From positions 1-37,760 of the IMG/VR virus record IMGVR_UViG_3300017622_000002: 37,760 nucleotides of DNA; one strand, 5' to 3'. This DNA is from a virus. Each line of letters starts with the position of its first letter. Position 1 is the stretch's first letter. A program made the translations under genes and the position numbers. The notes beneath the pieces were generated by a model. The model ran no database searches. It was given only the letters and a program-made list of their open reading frames with translations, and was not told the DNA's origin. Of this stretch, positions 21,700 to 28,782 are shown in pieces.

Positions 21700-21723
21700 G
21701 CGGGTCGGTTACGGCCGACCCGC
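21700..21723 (+). other. 9-bp perfect hairpin after the small ORF
   Basis: GCGGGTCGG (21700-21708) and CCGACCCGC (21715-21723) around TTACGG. There is no T tract, so it may protect the 3' end or act as a Rho-dependent stop. Confidence 0.55.
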
Positions 21724-21871
21724 TGCCCAAACTCTACACCCGATCCCTACCGTTTACAACAGCTCGCCGTTGCGCAATACTTGACGCACACCGCACCGCT
21801 TCTCCGCGCCCTAGCGCCAGCCGGCCCCGCCGCCGGCGAAGCAAAGCAATTAAGACGGTTCGCACCCGTAC

Positions 21872-21896
21872 AGCCCGCCTCGAGCGGGCTTTTTTT
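21872..21896 (+). terminator. Intrinsic terminator before the rightward early promoter
   Basis: AGCCCGC (21872-21878) / GCGGGCT (21884-21890), 5-nt loop, followed by seven T. It ends transcripts from cI, the adhesin-like gene and the small ORF, insulating the promoter at 21995. Confidence 0.92.
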
Positions 21897-21981
21897 CGTC
21901 CCGCCCCACGCCGCGCCAGCCGGGGCATTTTTCGCCTGGACCATCCGGGCTGAGGTAGCGTAGCAATTTTCTTGAAGAAAT

Positions 21982-21995
21982 ATCGGAACACCTAT
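21982..21995. promoter_or_regulatory. Repressor operator copy 4 (rightward promoter, -35 side)
   Basis: ATCGGAACACCTAT, one mismatch to ATCGG(N4)CCGAT. Its last base is the first T of the TTGACA -35. Confidence 0.75.
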
Positions 21996-22023
21996 TGACA
22001 GGGAATATCGGAACGCCGATACT
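21995..22023 (+). promoter_or_regulatory. Early rightward promoter (recombination/integration operon)
   Basis: TTGACA (21995-22000), 17-nt spacer, GATACT (22018-22023, 4 of 6). Two operators flank and cover it. Geometry is identical to the cro promoter. Confidence 0.8.
22007..22020. promoter_or_regulatory. Repressor operator copy 5 (rightward promoter, -10 side)
   Basis: ATCGGAACGCCGAT, perfect ATCGG/CCGAT palindrome overlapping the -10; CI binding would block RNA polymerase. Confidence 0.82.
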
Positions 22024-22038
22024 ATCTCCAACGAAACG

Positions 22039-22055
22039 AGCTCAGCACCTGAGCT
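22039..22055 (+). other. Leader hairpin of the rightward early transcript (possible nutL-like)
   Basis: AGCTCA-GCACC-TGAGCT: 6-bp stem with a 5-nt loop, about 10 nt after the expected start point and upstream of the first ribosome site. The size is like lambda boxB. No N-like gene was recognised, so this stays positional. Confidence 0.35.
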
Positions 22056-22073
22056 GACGAACTGGAGAAACCA

Positions 22074-22373
22074 ATGCGACCAGCACCCCACCAACAGCCA
22101 AAAGTCTCGCGCACCCTGCGCCTGCTGACTTCCTACATCCACGAAGGCGTGAAGCTGGACCTGTACGGGACGTTCGACGAGGACGGCTACGAGGTCAACG
22201 ATATCGCCCTGGCCGGCACAAACGTCAGCCTTTTTGAGCTGGTGCCGGTCGAGTTCCTGGACCGCCTCAGCAACTGGTGCAACGACAAGCTGCCGAGCGT
22301 GCGCGAAGTTCGCATCCAGTCGGCCATGGAGGCGCAGTACGAGCGCATGAAGTGGGCGAGGGAGGCGGCATGA
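22074..22373 (+). CDS. Hypothetical early protein
   Basis: 99 aa starting MRPAPHQQPKVSRTLRLLTS, with GGAG 6 nt upstream. It has a strand-rich centre (VKLDLYGTFDEDGYEVNDIA) and a helical, charged end (IQSAMEAQYERMKWAREAA). First gene of the rightward early operon, so one of the first products on induction. Soluble; no known family. The first gene of such operons often targets host defence or modulates RecBCD, but nothing here shows that. Confidence 0.72.
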   Translation: MRPAPHQQPKVSRTLRLLTSYIHEGVKLDLYGTFDEDGYEVNDIALAGTNVSLFELVPVEFLDRLSNWCNDKLPSVREVRIQSAMEAQYERMKWAREAA

Positions 22374-22567
22374 ACTGCACCCACTGCAACGACACCGGAA
22401 GCCTGTCGAAGGAGCTGGACGGCTACCTCGATTGCGCGCACTGCGACGTGGCCGAGCAGCGCACCGCCCTCGACACCTGGGCCAGCACCGCTTGCCAGCA
22501 CGCACCGAGTGCATCGGTCGAGCGCTGGCTGATCTACCGGCACGGACAGGCAGCTTCACCGCCCTGA
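22370..22567 (+). CDS. Small zinc-ribbon-like protein
   Basis: 65 aa. CTHCNDTGSLSKELDGYLDC and CAHC form a Cx2C(N)nCx2C site close to DnaJ-type zinc knuckles. The C-terminal half is a short helical tail. Its ATG overlaps the preceding stop (ATGA), so it is translationally coupled. It may bind nucleic acid or a protein partner; the function is unknown. Confidence 0.72.
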   Translation: MNCTHCNDTGSLSKELDGYLDCAHCDVAEQRTALDTWASTACQHAPSASVERWLIYRHGQAASPP

Positions 22568-22698
22568 TCCGCACCGCCTGGCTGGCGTAACCAGCCACTA
22601 CAGCAGAGCGCCTCAACTGGACATTCATTCAACCAGTGTTTCGGGGGAAACCGGGGTGTTCTGCTGTAGGACACAACACAACGACAAGGAGAGCAGGG

Positions 22699-22920
22699 AT
22701 GAAAGTGAAAATCCAGTTCAAGGACCCAGACGCGATCTACGAGATCGTCGACGCCAAGCATCCGTACCCAAATGACGAAGACGATATCACCCCGCGCATG
22801 GAAAAGGCCCGCGAGGACTTTAGCCGCGAATACTTCGAGTTCGGCGATTACGGCTGCATCGAGGTCAACACGGACACCATGACCGCACGCCTGCTCCCGC
22901 GCAAGGAGTGGAACGCATGA
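22699..22920 (+). CDS. Hypothetical early protein
   Basis: 73 aa: MKVKIQFKDPDAIYEIVDAK... with an AAGGAG site. Acidic, alpha/beta, with the end GCIEVNTDTMTARLLPRKEW. From memory, proteins of this form are frequent small phage ORFs upstream of recT, without known function. The upstream in-frame extension to 22636 has no ribosome site. A gap of 131 bases separates it from the previous gene; that gap shows no gene. Confidence 0.7.
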   Translation: MKVKIQFKDPDAIYEIVDAKHPYPNDEDDITPRMEKAREDFSREYFEFGDYGCIEVNTDTMTARLLPRKEWNA

Positions 22921-23132
22921 CCGCCTTGACCCTCTACCGCATCCCGCGCCGCTGGGTGCGCAAGCTGCTCAAGCCGCTGGCCCTGACCCTGAACGCATGG
23001 CGTTTCAAGCGCTCGGAAGACGAAGCCTACCGCCTGCTGGTGACCGCCGAGGCCCTGCGCAACGCCGGCGCCCGCGAGTACCGCAAGCAGGTGCGCCTGA
23101 TGCAGCGCCGCCGCGAAGTGGAGGGCTGGTGA
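22917..23132 (+). CDS. Small basic early protein
   Basis: 71 aa: MTALTLYRIPRRWVRKLLKP..., strongly basic (many Arg/Lys) and helical, without a membrane segment of proper length. ATGA overlap with the upstream gene. Possibly nucleic-acid-binding; unassigned. Confidence 0.62.
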   Translation: MTALTLYRIPRRWVRKLLKPLALTLNAWRFKRSEDEAYRLLVTAEALRNAGAREYRKQVRLMQRRREVEGW

Positions 23133-23134
23133 CC

Positions 23135-23368
23135 ATGAGGCGTCCAGAGCTCGATCAATTCAAGGCGCAGACCGTCGAAAAGGCGGCAGCCGGACAGTGT
23201 GATGCTGCGTGTGAAGAGCATCGCGGCGACGTGCGCGCTTTCCGCGTGCGCCACGTTGCCACCGACAGCGATTGGGGCTACTTCGCGTACTGCGAGGTAG
23301 CGCAGCAAGAAGACGAAAGCCGTGGCATGGAGTTGGTCGCGGCAGAAGACGAAGGGAGCAACCAATGA
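23135..23368 (+). CDS. Hypothetical early protein
   Basis: 77 aa from MRRPELDQFKAQTVEKAAAG. An alternative GTG start at 23129 lies 4 nt after GGAGG and would add two residues and overlap the previous stop; it may be the true start. Contains two Cys in QCDAACEEH and a strand WGYFAYCEVAQQE. No family recognised. Confidence 0.6.
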   Translation: MRRPELDQFKAQTVEKAAAGQCDAACEEHRGDVRAFRVRHVATDSDWGYFAYCEVAQQEDESRGMELVAAEDEGSNQ

Positions 23369-23469
23369 TCCGCTTCATTCAGCAGCAGTACCGCCTGTCC
23401 CTGCGCGCCGGCTTCGGCCCGCGCAAGGCAATGACCCGCGCAGTGCGCACCTATATCCGAGGTTTCTGA
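23365..23469 (+). CDS. Very small basic protein upstream of recT
   Basis: 34 aa: MIRFIQQQYRLSLRAGFGPR..., basic and helical. Its ATG overlaps the previous stop (ATGA) and its stop is 1 nt before the recT start, so the spacing alone argues that it is translated. Similar tiny basic ORFs with RAGFG(x)RxAxxxA segments occur in other phage early regions (memory). Role unknown. Confidence 0.62.
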   Translation: MIRFIQQQYRLSLRAGFGPRKAMTRAVRTYIRGF

Positions 23470-23470
23470 A

Positions 23471-24463
23471 ATGAGCAACGCATTGACCCTGATCACCGGC
23501 GAGATCAACGCCATCAAGGACGACTTCATGACGTTGTTGTCCGACCGCTCGATCAAGTTCGAGCAGGAAGCCGGGTTCGCCGTCCAGATCCTGGGCGCCA
23601 ACGACTTCGCCCTGAGCGTCGCCACCAGCAACCGCGCGTCGGTGATCAACGCGGTCAAGAACATCGCCGCCATCGGCATCAGCCTGAATCCGGCGAAGAA
23701 ACAGGCGTACCTGGTGCCGCGCCGCGTCGGTCAGCAGCAGGCCATCTGCCTCGACATCAGCTATATGGGCCTGATGGACCTGGCCATGGCGACCGGCTCG
23801 ATCAAGTGGGCGCAGGCCGAGCTGGTGCGCGCCAACGACGGTTTCTCGCGTGGCCGGTTCGATGAGCCGCCGACCCACACGTTCAATCCGTTCTCGAAGG
23901 ATCGCGGCGAGATCATCGGCGTGTACGTCGTCGTCAAGACCGCCGACGGCGACTACCTGACGCACACGATGGAAATCGGCGACGTCTACGACATCCGCGA
24001 CCGGTCCGAGGCCTGGAAGTCCTACGTCGCCAAGAAGATCAAATCCTGCCCATGGGTGACCGACGCGGGCGAGATGATCAAGAAGACGTGCGTGAAGCAG
24101 GCCTACAAATACTGGCCGAAGACTGAGCGCCTGGAAACGGCGATCCACCACCTGAACACCGACGGCGGGGAGGGGTTGGTAGACATCAACGCGCGGCCCG
24201 AAGGCTTGGTCGACGTGGCACCGGTGATCGCCGCCGCGCTCCGCACGACGACCGATGCCGACGCGCTCAAGTTCTGGCGCGAGAACAACGGCACGTTCGC
24301 CAAGCAGCCGGCCGACCACGCCAAGCTGAAGGAGGCCATCGCCGGCCACCGCGCCCGCATGAAGGCTGCCGACGAGGCGCGCACCGTCGAAATGGAACCG
24401 GCGGCGCCGGCCATGTCGCCTGAGGAAGCCGATTACCAACGTACTGCAGGAGCCGAAGCATGA
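23471..24463 (+). CDS. recT: RecT-family single-strand annealing protein
   Basis: 330 aa. The RecT core is clear: FALSVATSNRASVINAVKNI, AAIGISLNPAKKQAYLVPR, ICLDISYMGLMDLAMATGSI, KSCPWVTDAGEMIKKTCVK and QAYKYWPKTERL. The C-terminal 90 residues are charged and may contact the exonuclease partner. It anneals ssDNA made by the exonuclease encoded immediately downstream (ATGA overlap). Together they form a recT/exo recombination pair of the kind used for replication-coupled recombination and concatemer formation. Confidence 0.95.
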   Translation: MSNALTLITGEINAIKDDFMTLLSDRSIKFEQEAGFAVQILGANDFALSVATSNRASVINAVKNIAAIGISLNPAKKQAYLVPRRVGQQQAICLDISYMGLMDLAMATGSIKWAQAELVRANDGFSRGRFDEPPTHTFNPFSKDRGEIIGVYVVVKTADGDYLTHTMEIGDVYDIRDRSEAWKSYVAKKIKSCPWVTDAGEMIKKTCVKQAYKYWPKTERLETAIHHLNTDGGEGLVDINARPEGLVDVAPVIAAALRTTTDADALKFWRENNGTFAKQPADHAKLKEAIAGHRARMKAADEARTVEMEPAAPAMSPEEADYQRTAGAEA

Positions 24464-25128
24464 AATTCATCGAATGCCCACAGGGCACCCCCGAGTGGCA
24501 CGCCGCCCGCTGCGGCAAGATCACCGCCAGCTGCTTCGCCGACGCCATCAGCCGCTGCTCGCGCAAGTCTGGCGCGCGTGATGTCGGCGATCCGACGGCG
24601 GTAGCCGAGCGCTACGCCGCCGACCTGGCCATCGAGCGCATCAGCGGTCAGATGCACGGCGAGCCGCCGAAGGCCTGGGTGCTCGAGCGCGGCCACGCCA
24701 TGGAAGCCGCAGCCCGCATGCATTACGAGGCGCGCACCGGCTCCTTCGTGACCGAGGCCGGCATCTGCGTGACCGACGACGGTATCTTCGGCTACAGCAC
24801 CGACGGCCTGGTCGACGACGACGGGCTGATCGAGATCAAGTCACCCATCGACAGCGCGAAAATCCTGCACATCCTGGCGACGGGCGACACGAGCGAGTAC
24901 GACCACCAGATGCAGGGTGGCCTGTGGATCACCGGCCGCCGCTGGTGCGACTTCATCATGTACGTGCCCGACCTGGCCGCTGTCGGCAAGGATCTGTTCG
25001 TCAAGCGCGTGCACCGCGACGACGCCTTTATCGACGCCATGGTCGTCCAGCTGGCCAAATTCGACAGCCTGGTCGCGGCGAACGTCGCAATCCTGCGTGC
25101 CGGCGCACCAGCACTGGAGGCCGCATGA
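24460..25128 (+). CDS. YqaJ-type viral exonuclease (lambda Exo-like)
   Basis: 222 aa. QGTPEWHAARCGKITAS at the N-terminus is the YqaJ signature. Catalytic PD-(D/E)xK residues follow: Glu82 region (LERGHAMEAAARMHYE), Asp115 (FGYSTDGLV) and Glu125-x-Lys127 (LIEIKSP), then the Gln of YDHQMQGGLWITGRRWCDFI. It digests dsDNA 5'-3' to supply ssDNA for RecT. ATGA overlaps at both ends with recT and the next gene. Confidence 0.94.
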   Translation: MKFIECPQGTPEWHAARCGKITASCFADAISRCSRKSGARDVGDPTAVAERYAADLAIERISGQMHGEPPKAWVLERGHAMEAAARMHYEARTGSFVTEAGICVTDDGIFGYSTDGLVDDDGLIEIKSPIDSAKILHILATGDTSEYDHQMQGGLWITGRRWCDFIMYVPDLAAVGKDLFVKRVHRDDAFIDAMVVQLAKFDSLVAANVAILRAGAPALEAA

Positions 25129-25304
25129 TCCTCGACATCGAACACGGGCAGCTAGTGGACCTGGCCGATGCCTTCGACGCCGCGCCATCGGACGTCCAGA
25201 TCGTCGACGCGCTGGTCGAGGCCTTCGACATGTCGCCGCGCGCGGTGATCGAGCGCCTGATCTGCGTGGACTTCGTGGCGGTGCGCCAGGAGGTCACGGC
25301 ATGA
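25125..25304 (+). CDS. Small helical protein after the exonuclease
   Basis: 59 aa: MILDIEHGQLVDLADAFDAA..., acidic, fully helical, with a possible helix-turn-helix (VEAFDMSPRAVIERLI). Both ends overlap neighbours by ATGA. No family recognised; perhaps a regulator of the recombination pair. Confidence 0.65.
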   Translation: MILDIEHGQLVDLADAFDAAPSDVQIVDALVEAFDMSPRAVIERLICVDFVAVRQEVTA

Positions 25305-25762
25305 AAGAACTCGTCTTGACCAAAGCCGCCGGCGGCGTGCTGGTTCCCGTCGACCCGCAGGCGGCCGAGTATATCGCCAAGCTGAAGACCGGCGCCGCGG
25401 TGCGCGCAACGGTGAAGCTGCAGCGCAACCCGAAGTTCCACCGCAAGTTCTTCGCGCTGCTGAACCTGGCCTACGACGCCTGGGAGCCGGCTGAGTCGAC
25501 CTACAAGGGCCGCGTCGTCGGCAAGAACTTCGACCAGTTCCGCAACGACATCGTGTGCCTGGCCGGGTTTTACGAGATGGCCGTAAATCTCCGCGGCGAA
25601 ACCCGCGTCACGGCCAAGTCGATCAGCTTCGCCAACATGGATCAGGCCGAGTTCGACGACCTCTACAACGCCACCGTGAACGTGATCCTGAAGCACATTT
25701 TGACGAACTACAGCCGCGATGACCTGGATGCCGTCATGGACCAGCTGGTCGGATTTTTCTAA
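25301..25762 (+). CDS. DUF1367 family phage protein
   Basis: 153 aa. The family pattern is clear: the start (MKELVLTKAAGGVLVPVDPQ), the basic stretch KLQRNPKFHRKFFALLNLAY followed by DAWEP, and the region KNFDQFRNDIVCLAGFYEMA with the end FDDLYNATVNVILKHIL. DUF1367 proteins lie in recombination operons of many phages and are thought to relate to NinB-like functions; this is unproven. ATGA overlap with the preceding gene. Confidence 0.88.
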   Translation: MKELVLTKAAGGVLVPVDPQAAEYIAKLKTGAAVRATVKLQRNPKFHRKFFALLNLAYDAWEPAESTYKGRVVGKNFDQFRNDIVCLAGFYEMAVNLRGETRVTAKSISFANMDQAEFDDLYNATVNVILKHILTNYSRDDLDAVMDQLVGFF

Positions 25763-25778
25763 GAATAGGGGAGAGACA

Positions 25779-27137
25779 ATGCACGACCATCAGAAATTTA
25801 CCGCCGAACGCGGCCGCCGCGCCGCTGACCTGCGCGCCGCCGCCATCGCCGCGCTCGAGCAACAGTCGATCGCCGCCGGCATGCTGCTGGACCTGGACAG
25901 CGACACGGTCGTCGCGGCCGGGCCGAAAGCGGCAATCCTGATGCTACTCAGCGCCGACAACGCGCCTGCCGCCACCCCTGGTGCCGCCCTGCCGGCAGAC
26001 CTGCAACAGATCAAGGCGCGGGCACTGGCGTACACAGGCTTGTATAACAGTTGGTGCAGCACGTATGCAATCGCCGACGGCATCACGGACGAGGCTGCTG
26101 CTGAGTTCATTGCCGCCGCATCGCCTCCCGTTGTTCTCGACCTGATCGCCCGCATCGAGCGCGCCGCAGCGCCTACTGATGCAAATTCGCAGGTTCGCTA
26201 CTGGATGGATCGCACGCATGCCGCCGAGCAGGCTTTCGTCTGCGCAAAGTACGACATCGAGAAGCTCCAGCGCGCCGCAGCGTCGGTATCGGGCGATGTG
26301 CCGTGCTTGCGTGACGTGTGGGCTGTGGCGAACATGTCGCGCTCCGACTTGGAGACCGGAGTCCACAACCTCCGCGCAGCAGTATCTGCTTCTCAAGCTG
26401 CGCCGGTATCGGGCGGGGAGCGGGAAGCGTTGCAGTTCATCCATGACACGTTCAAACGCGATCTGGACGCCGGCTACCGCACCAGGGACAAGGAATTCGC
26501 GGTCGCGATTGCGGCCGAAGCTCTCGCAGCAGTATCTGCCTCTCAAGCTGCGCCGATCTATCAGGTGCAGATGCCCGGCGAGGCTGGCACTTCTGCGTGG
26601 CGCGATGCGTCGCAGGACGCCTACCACACCTTCACGCCAGAGCATCGCCGCATCGTGTTCGCCGCACCTGTCGAGCAGGGCCAGGGTGCAGCGCAGCGAG
26701 ATGTCATTTCCATCGCTGCCGAGATTTTTGACTTCAAGCCTCACAAGCAAACCGAAGAGACTAAGGACAAGTATCTGCGCTTCGCGCGTGCTGTGGGCGC
26801 AGGCGTAGTGCCGGAAGGGTGGCGCGCACGGCTGGAGGAAATGCGCGAGGCGTCGTACACCATCAGCCAGTACCCGGAGACCGCACAGGTCGTCTTCGAC
26901 TCCGTGATCGACGCGCTGGACGAACTGGATGCCGCAGCTACAGCCCATCCTGTAGCGGCAGACGATCTGGCGCGCGATGCTGCGCGCTATCGCTGGATTC
27001 GTGACCCGAATAACTACGATGCTACGTGGTGGGGCAACCAGATCGACACAACGGCTGAGCAGTTGGACGCGATTATCGACGCCGCCCTCAAGTCTCGCAC
27101 TACCGCACATGGTGGTGCGCAAGGAGAGCAGGCATGA
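25779..27137 (+). CDS. Large Ead/Ea22-like protein with repeated linkers
   Basis: 452 aa from MHDHQKFTAERGRRAADLRA with a GGGGAGAG site. The protein is a mosaic: Ala-rich helical parts, two SASQAAP linkers and the end motif DAARYRWIRDPNNYDATWWG, typical of Ead/Ea22-like proteins of lambdoid early regions. The linkers are coded by two 30-bp repeats (26376-26405 and 26526-26555, 29 of 30 identical, 150 bp apart). Such repeats point to module duplication by recombination. Function unknown and non-essential in known phages. Confidence 0.75.
   Translation: MHDHQKFTAERGRRAADLRAAAIAALEQQSIAAGMLLDLDSDTVVAAGPKAAILMLLSADNAPAATPGAALPADLQQIKARALAYTGLYNSWCSTYAIADGITDEAAAEFIAAASPPVVLDLIARIERAAAPTDANSQVRYWMDRTHAAEQAFVCAKYDIEKLQRAAASVSGDVPCLRDVWAVANMSRSDLETGVHNLRAAVSASQAAPVSGGEREALQFIHDTFKRDLDAGYRTRDKEFAVAIAAEALAAVSASQAAPIYQVQMPGEAGTSAWRDASQDAYHTFTPEHRRIVFAAPVEQGQGAAQRDVISIAAEIFDFKPHKQTEETKDKYLRFARAVGAGVVPEGWRARLEEMREASYTISQYPETAQVVFDSVIDALDELDAAATAHPVAADDLARDAARYRWIRDPNNYDATWWGNQIDTTAEQLDAIIDAALKSRTTAHGGAQGEQA
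26376..26555 (+). repeat. Two 30-bp direct repeats 150 bp apart
   Basis: Copies at 26376-26405 and 26526-26555 differ at one base (T/C). Both encode the linker AAVSASQAAP in the same frame. A related shorter stretch (CGTCGGTATCGGGCGA, 26281-26296) resembles the sequence after the first copy. Confidence 0.8.
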
Positions 27138-27466
27138 AGAACTGCGGCTGCGTTCAACGCCTCGAAGGGAAGATGTCCGACTTCATGCGATCCAGGGCCG
27201 GGGACGATGCCCGAGCCACGATTCAGGGAACGGCATTCGTTATTACCGACACCGGGCTGGAGTCGGTTTTGCAGATCCCCTTCCGAGTCAAGGGAAGCAA
27301 GAAGGGCTATACCAGCGAGCGCGGCAAAGAAGTCGGCTGCAATGTGAGCTACTGCCCTTTTTGCGGCAAACCGGCCACCCGCCTCATCCCCGAAGGCAAG
27401 GACGAAGGGATCGAATCCGCGTGGCGCGGTCTGGCATCTCCTACCAGCCAGGGAGAGGGCAAGTGA
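27134..27466 (+). CDS. Hypothetical protein with zinc-ribbon-like end
   Basis: 110 aa: MKNCGCVQRLEGKMSDFMRS... with CGC at the start and YCPFCGKPATR near the end, a CxxC pair of the zinc-ribbon type. The two sites may bind one metal. ATGA overlap with the upstream Ead-like gene. Small phage proteins with a terminal YCPFCG motif are common; function unknown. Confidence 0.75.
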   Translation: MKNCGCVQRLEGKMSDFMRSRAGDDARATIQGTAFVITDTGLESVLQIPFRVKGSKKGYTSERGKEVGCNVSYCPFCGKPATRLIPEGKDEGIESAWRGLASPTSQGEGK

Positions 27467-27717
27467 GCCTGTCGAGGCAAGAGCGCACGCAGGCGATTGT
27501 CGACGCCTTCTACAAGGCGCACGGCCCGTGCTGCGCAGGCTGTGACTGGTGGCGGTGGCATAACTCGCTGGTCGGCGAATGCATCCGCACTGAGCCCAGC
27601 ACCGGCATCGAACGCTTCGCCATGCTCGGCATCGAAGGCAGCAGCCTGGCGCCTGGCGCCGGCCACATCATGACGCCGCGCGAGCATGTGTGCGGTGAAT
27701 TTAAAGACGAGGACTGA
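27463..27717 (+). CDS. Small Cys/Trp-containing protein, GTG start
   Basis: 84 aa from GTG at 27463 (GTGA overlap with the preceding stop; GGGAGAGG site). Sequence: VSLSRQERTQAIVDAFYKAH, then CCAGCDWWRWHN, ECIRTEP and EHVCGEF. The Cys spacing (CC-x2-C ... C ... C) suggests a small Fe-S or zinc fold. The much longer in-frame extension to 26977 overlaps two genes and was rejected. No family name. Confidence 0.68.
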   Translation: MSLSRQERTQAIVDAFYKAHGPCCAGCDWWRWHNSLVGECIRTEPSTGIERFAMLGIEGSSLAPGAGHIMTPREHVCGEFKDED

Positions 27718-27720
27718 ACC

Positions 27721-28416
27721 ATGACCACCACCGATAACCAAGGCGCGAGCGCCGAACCGAACGAGGCGCAAATCGTTGCCGCAGCGCGCAAGATGTCCGA
27801 CTTGGCTGCGCAAGCCTGCGGCATTCATCCAGATGACAACTGGAACATCTATGGCGACGAATACCGCTGCGATGCACGCGCAGTATTGAAGGCGGCCCTC
27901 GCCGCCCAGGTAGAAGCGGCACCGCGAGTAACGCCCGACATGCTGCAATCACTCGACGCGGCCGCCGCGACTGTTCCCGAAGTACAGGCGCGACGTGCCG
28001 CACGCGCTGAGCGGCTCGGGGGTAGAAGCGGCACCGCAAGCCGAGCCGCTGACCAAGCGCCGTATCGAGCAGATCGGTTACGCCTTGCGCATTCAGGCGT
28101 TCGAGAACGCCAAGTTCCGCGCCGACCAGGGCCAGAAGATGACAGTTACCGAGCGGTACGACTGCGACGAACTCGTCAAGTTTGCCCGCGCCATCGAGAG
28201 CGAAGTCCACGCCTGCGCCGCCACTCCCGAGCGCCCAGCGGAACCGGCAGAGCTGCCCGCCGTGCTGTTCGACGGTCGCGCGGTCTACGCAGAATTGGAC
28301 GTGAAGGCGCACAGCCGCACCAGTGCCGACAACGTAAGCGATGTGCTCGACGCCGTGGTCCGGCTGCTCCGCAAGGAAGGCGCCACTGCCCGCGCTGCGG
28401 AAGGGGACGCGCTTGA
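27721..28416 (+). CDS. Ead/Ea22-like protein, 5' part of an apparent frameshift
   Basis: Starts MTTTDNQGASAEPNEAQIVA with GAGGAC upstream. The first about 100 codons look like normal coding sequence (LAAQACGIHPDDNWNIYGDE). After the G5 run at 28018-28022 the frame stays open to 28416, but the product becomes Arg-rich nonsense while the +1 frame turns into sensible protein (next entry). Removing one G joins both parts into one protein of about 283 aa. This is either a true frameshift (mutation or slippage) or a homopolymer sequencing error. Confidence 0.5.
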   Translation: MTTTDNQGASAEPNEAQIVAAARKMSDLAAQACGIHPDDNWNIYGDEYRCDARAVLKAALAAQVEAAPRVTPDMLQSLDAAAATVPEVQARRAARAERLGGRSGTASRAADQAPYRADRLRLAHSGVRERQVPRRPGPEDDSYRAVRLRRTRQVCPRHRERSPRLRRHSRAPSGTGRAARRAVRRSRGLRRIGREGAQPHQCRQRKRCARRRGPAAPQGRRHCPRCGRGRA

Positions 28417-28573
28417 CGCGGCGCGGTATCGCTGGTTGCGCCATGCGGACCTTGATGCCCTCGCCGTTGGGAATTGGGGAACCGGCCAAGTCTACGAAGG
28501 TGTGAAATTCGATGACGCCATCGACCGTGCCATGGCCGACCAGCAGGTCGGCGCGCAGAAAGGCAACCCATGA
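27995..28573 (+). CDS. Ead/Ea22-like protein, 3' part of an apparent frameshift
   Basis: The open frame begins at a GTG without ribosome site (27995). Coding character starts around EAAPQAEPLTKRRIEQIGYA and runs through VLFDGRAVYAELDVKAHSRT to the signature DALDAARYRWLRHADLDALA and the end FDDAIDRAMADQQVG. The signature DAARYRWLR is shared with the upstream Ead-like gene (25779-27137), so both belong to the same class. It overlaps the start of the next gene by ATGA, as a real gene end should. Confidence 0.62.
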   Translation: MPHALSGSGVEAAPQAEPLTKRRIEQIGYALRIQAFENAKFRADQGQKMTVTERYDCDELVKFARAIESEVHACAATPERPAEPAELPAVLFDGRAVYAELDVKAHSRTSADNVSDVLDAVVRLLRKEGATARAAEGDALDAARYRWLRHADLDALAVGNWGTGQVYEGVKFDDAIDRAMADQQVGAQKGNP

Positions 28574-28782
28574 CCCCCGGCGAGAAGCGCTGCATCTTCG
28601 GTGTCGCGGCCGGCTGCGCGATCTACCTAGGCGCCGTCGTGTTCTTCGCTCTGGCGTTCCCGAGCCCGAACACCGCCGAGTGGACCCACCACTGCCAGCG
28701 CTGGGGCGGGCCAGCAGTCCCGAGTGGAAAACCAATTTGCGTGCCGCGTGAGAGCGGCGAGAAAGGAAAGTATGAGCGATAA
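28570..28782 (+). CDS. Small single-pass membrane protein
   Basis: 70 aa. A hydrophobic helix (CIFGVAAGCAIYLGAVVFFA, residues about 8-31) follows a short basic start, so the small C-terminal domain with two Cys (HHCQRW, KPICVP) probably lies in the periplasm. Start overlaps the previous stop (ATGA). Could act in exclusion or be a minor membrane protein; not assigned. Confidence 0.62.
   Translation: MTPGEKRCIFGVAAGCAIYLGAVVFFALAFPSPNTAEWTHHCQRWGGPAVPSGKPICVPRESGEKGKYER

Noticed and set aside
21781-21963. 60-codon plus-strand ORF downstream of the small ORF
   Set aside because: It reads through an intrinsic terminator (21872-21896) and has no ribosome site.
22568-22698. Small gene between 22568 and 22698
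   Set aside because: No convincing start with ribosome site; the in-frame extension from 22636 has no coding character.
26977-27717. 246-codon ORF starting at 26977
   Set aside because: Its first two thirds overlap two genes with good coding character and ribosome sites; only the part from GTG 27463 is kept.
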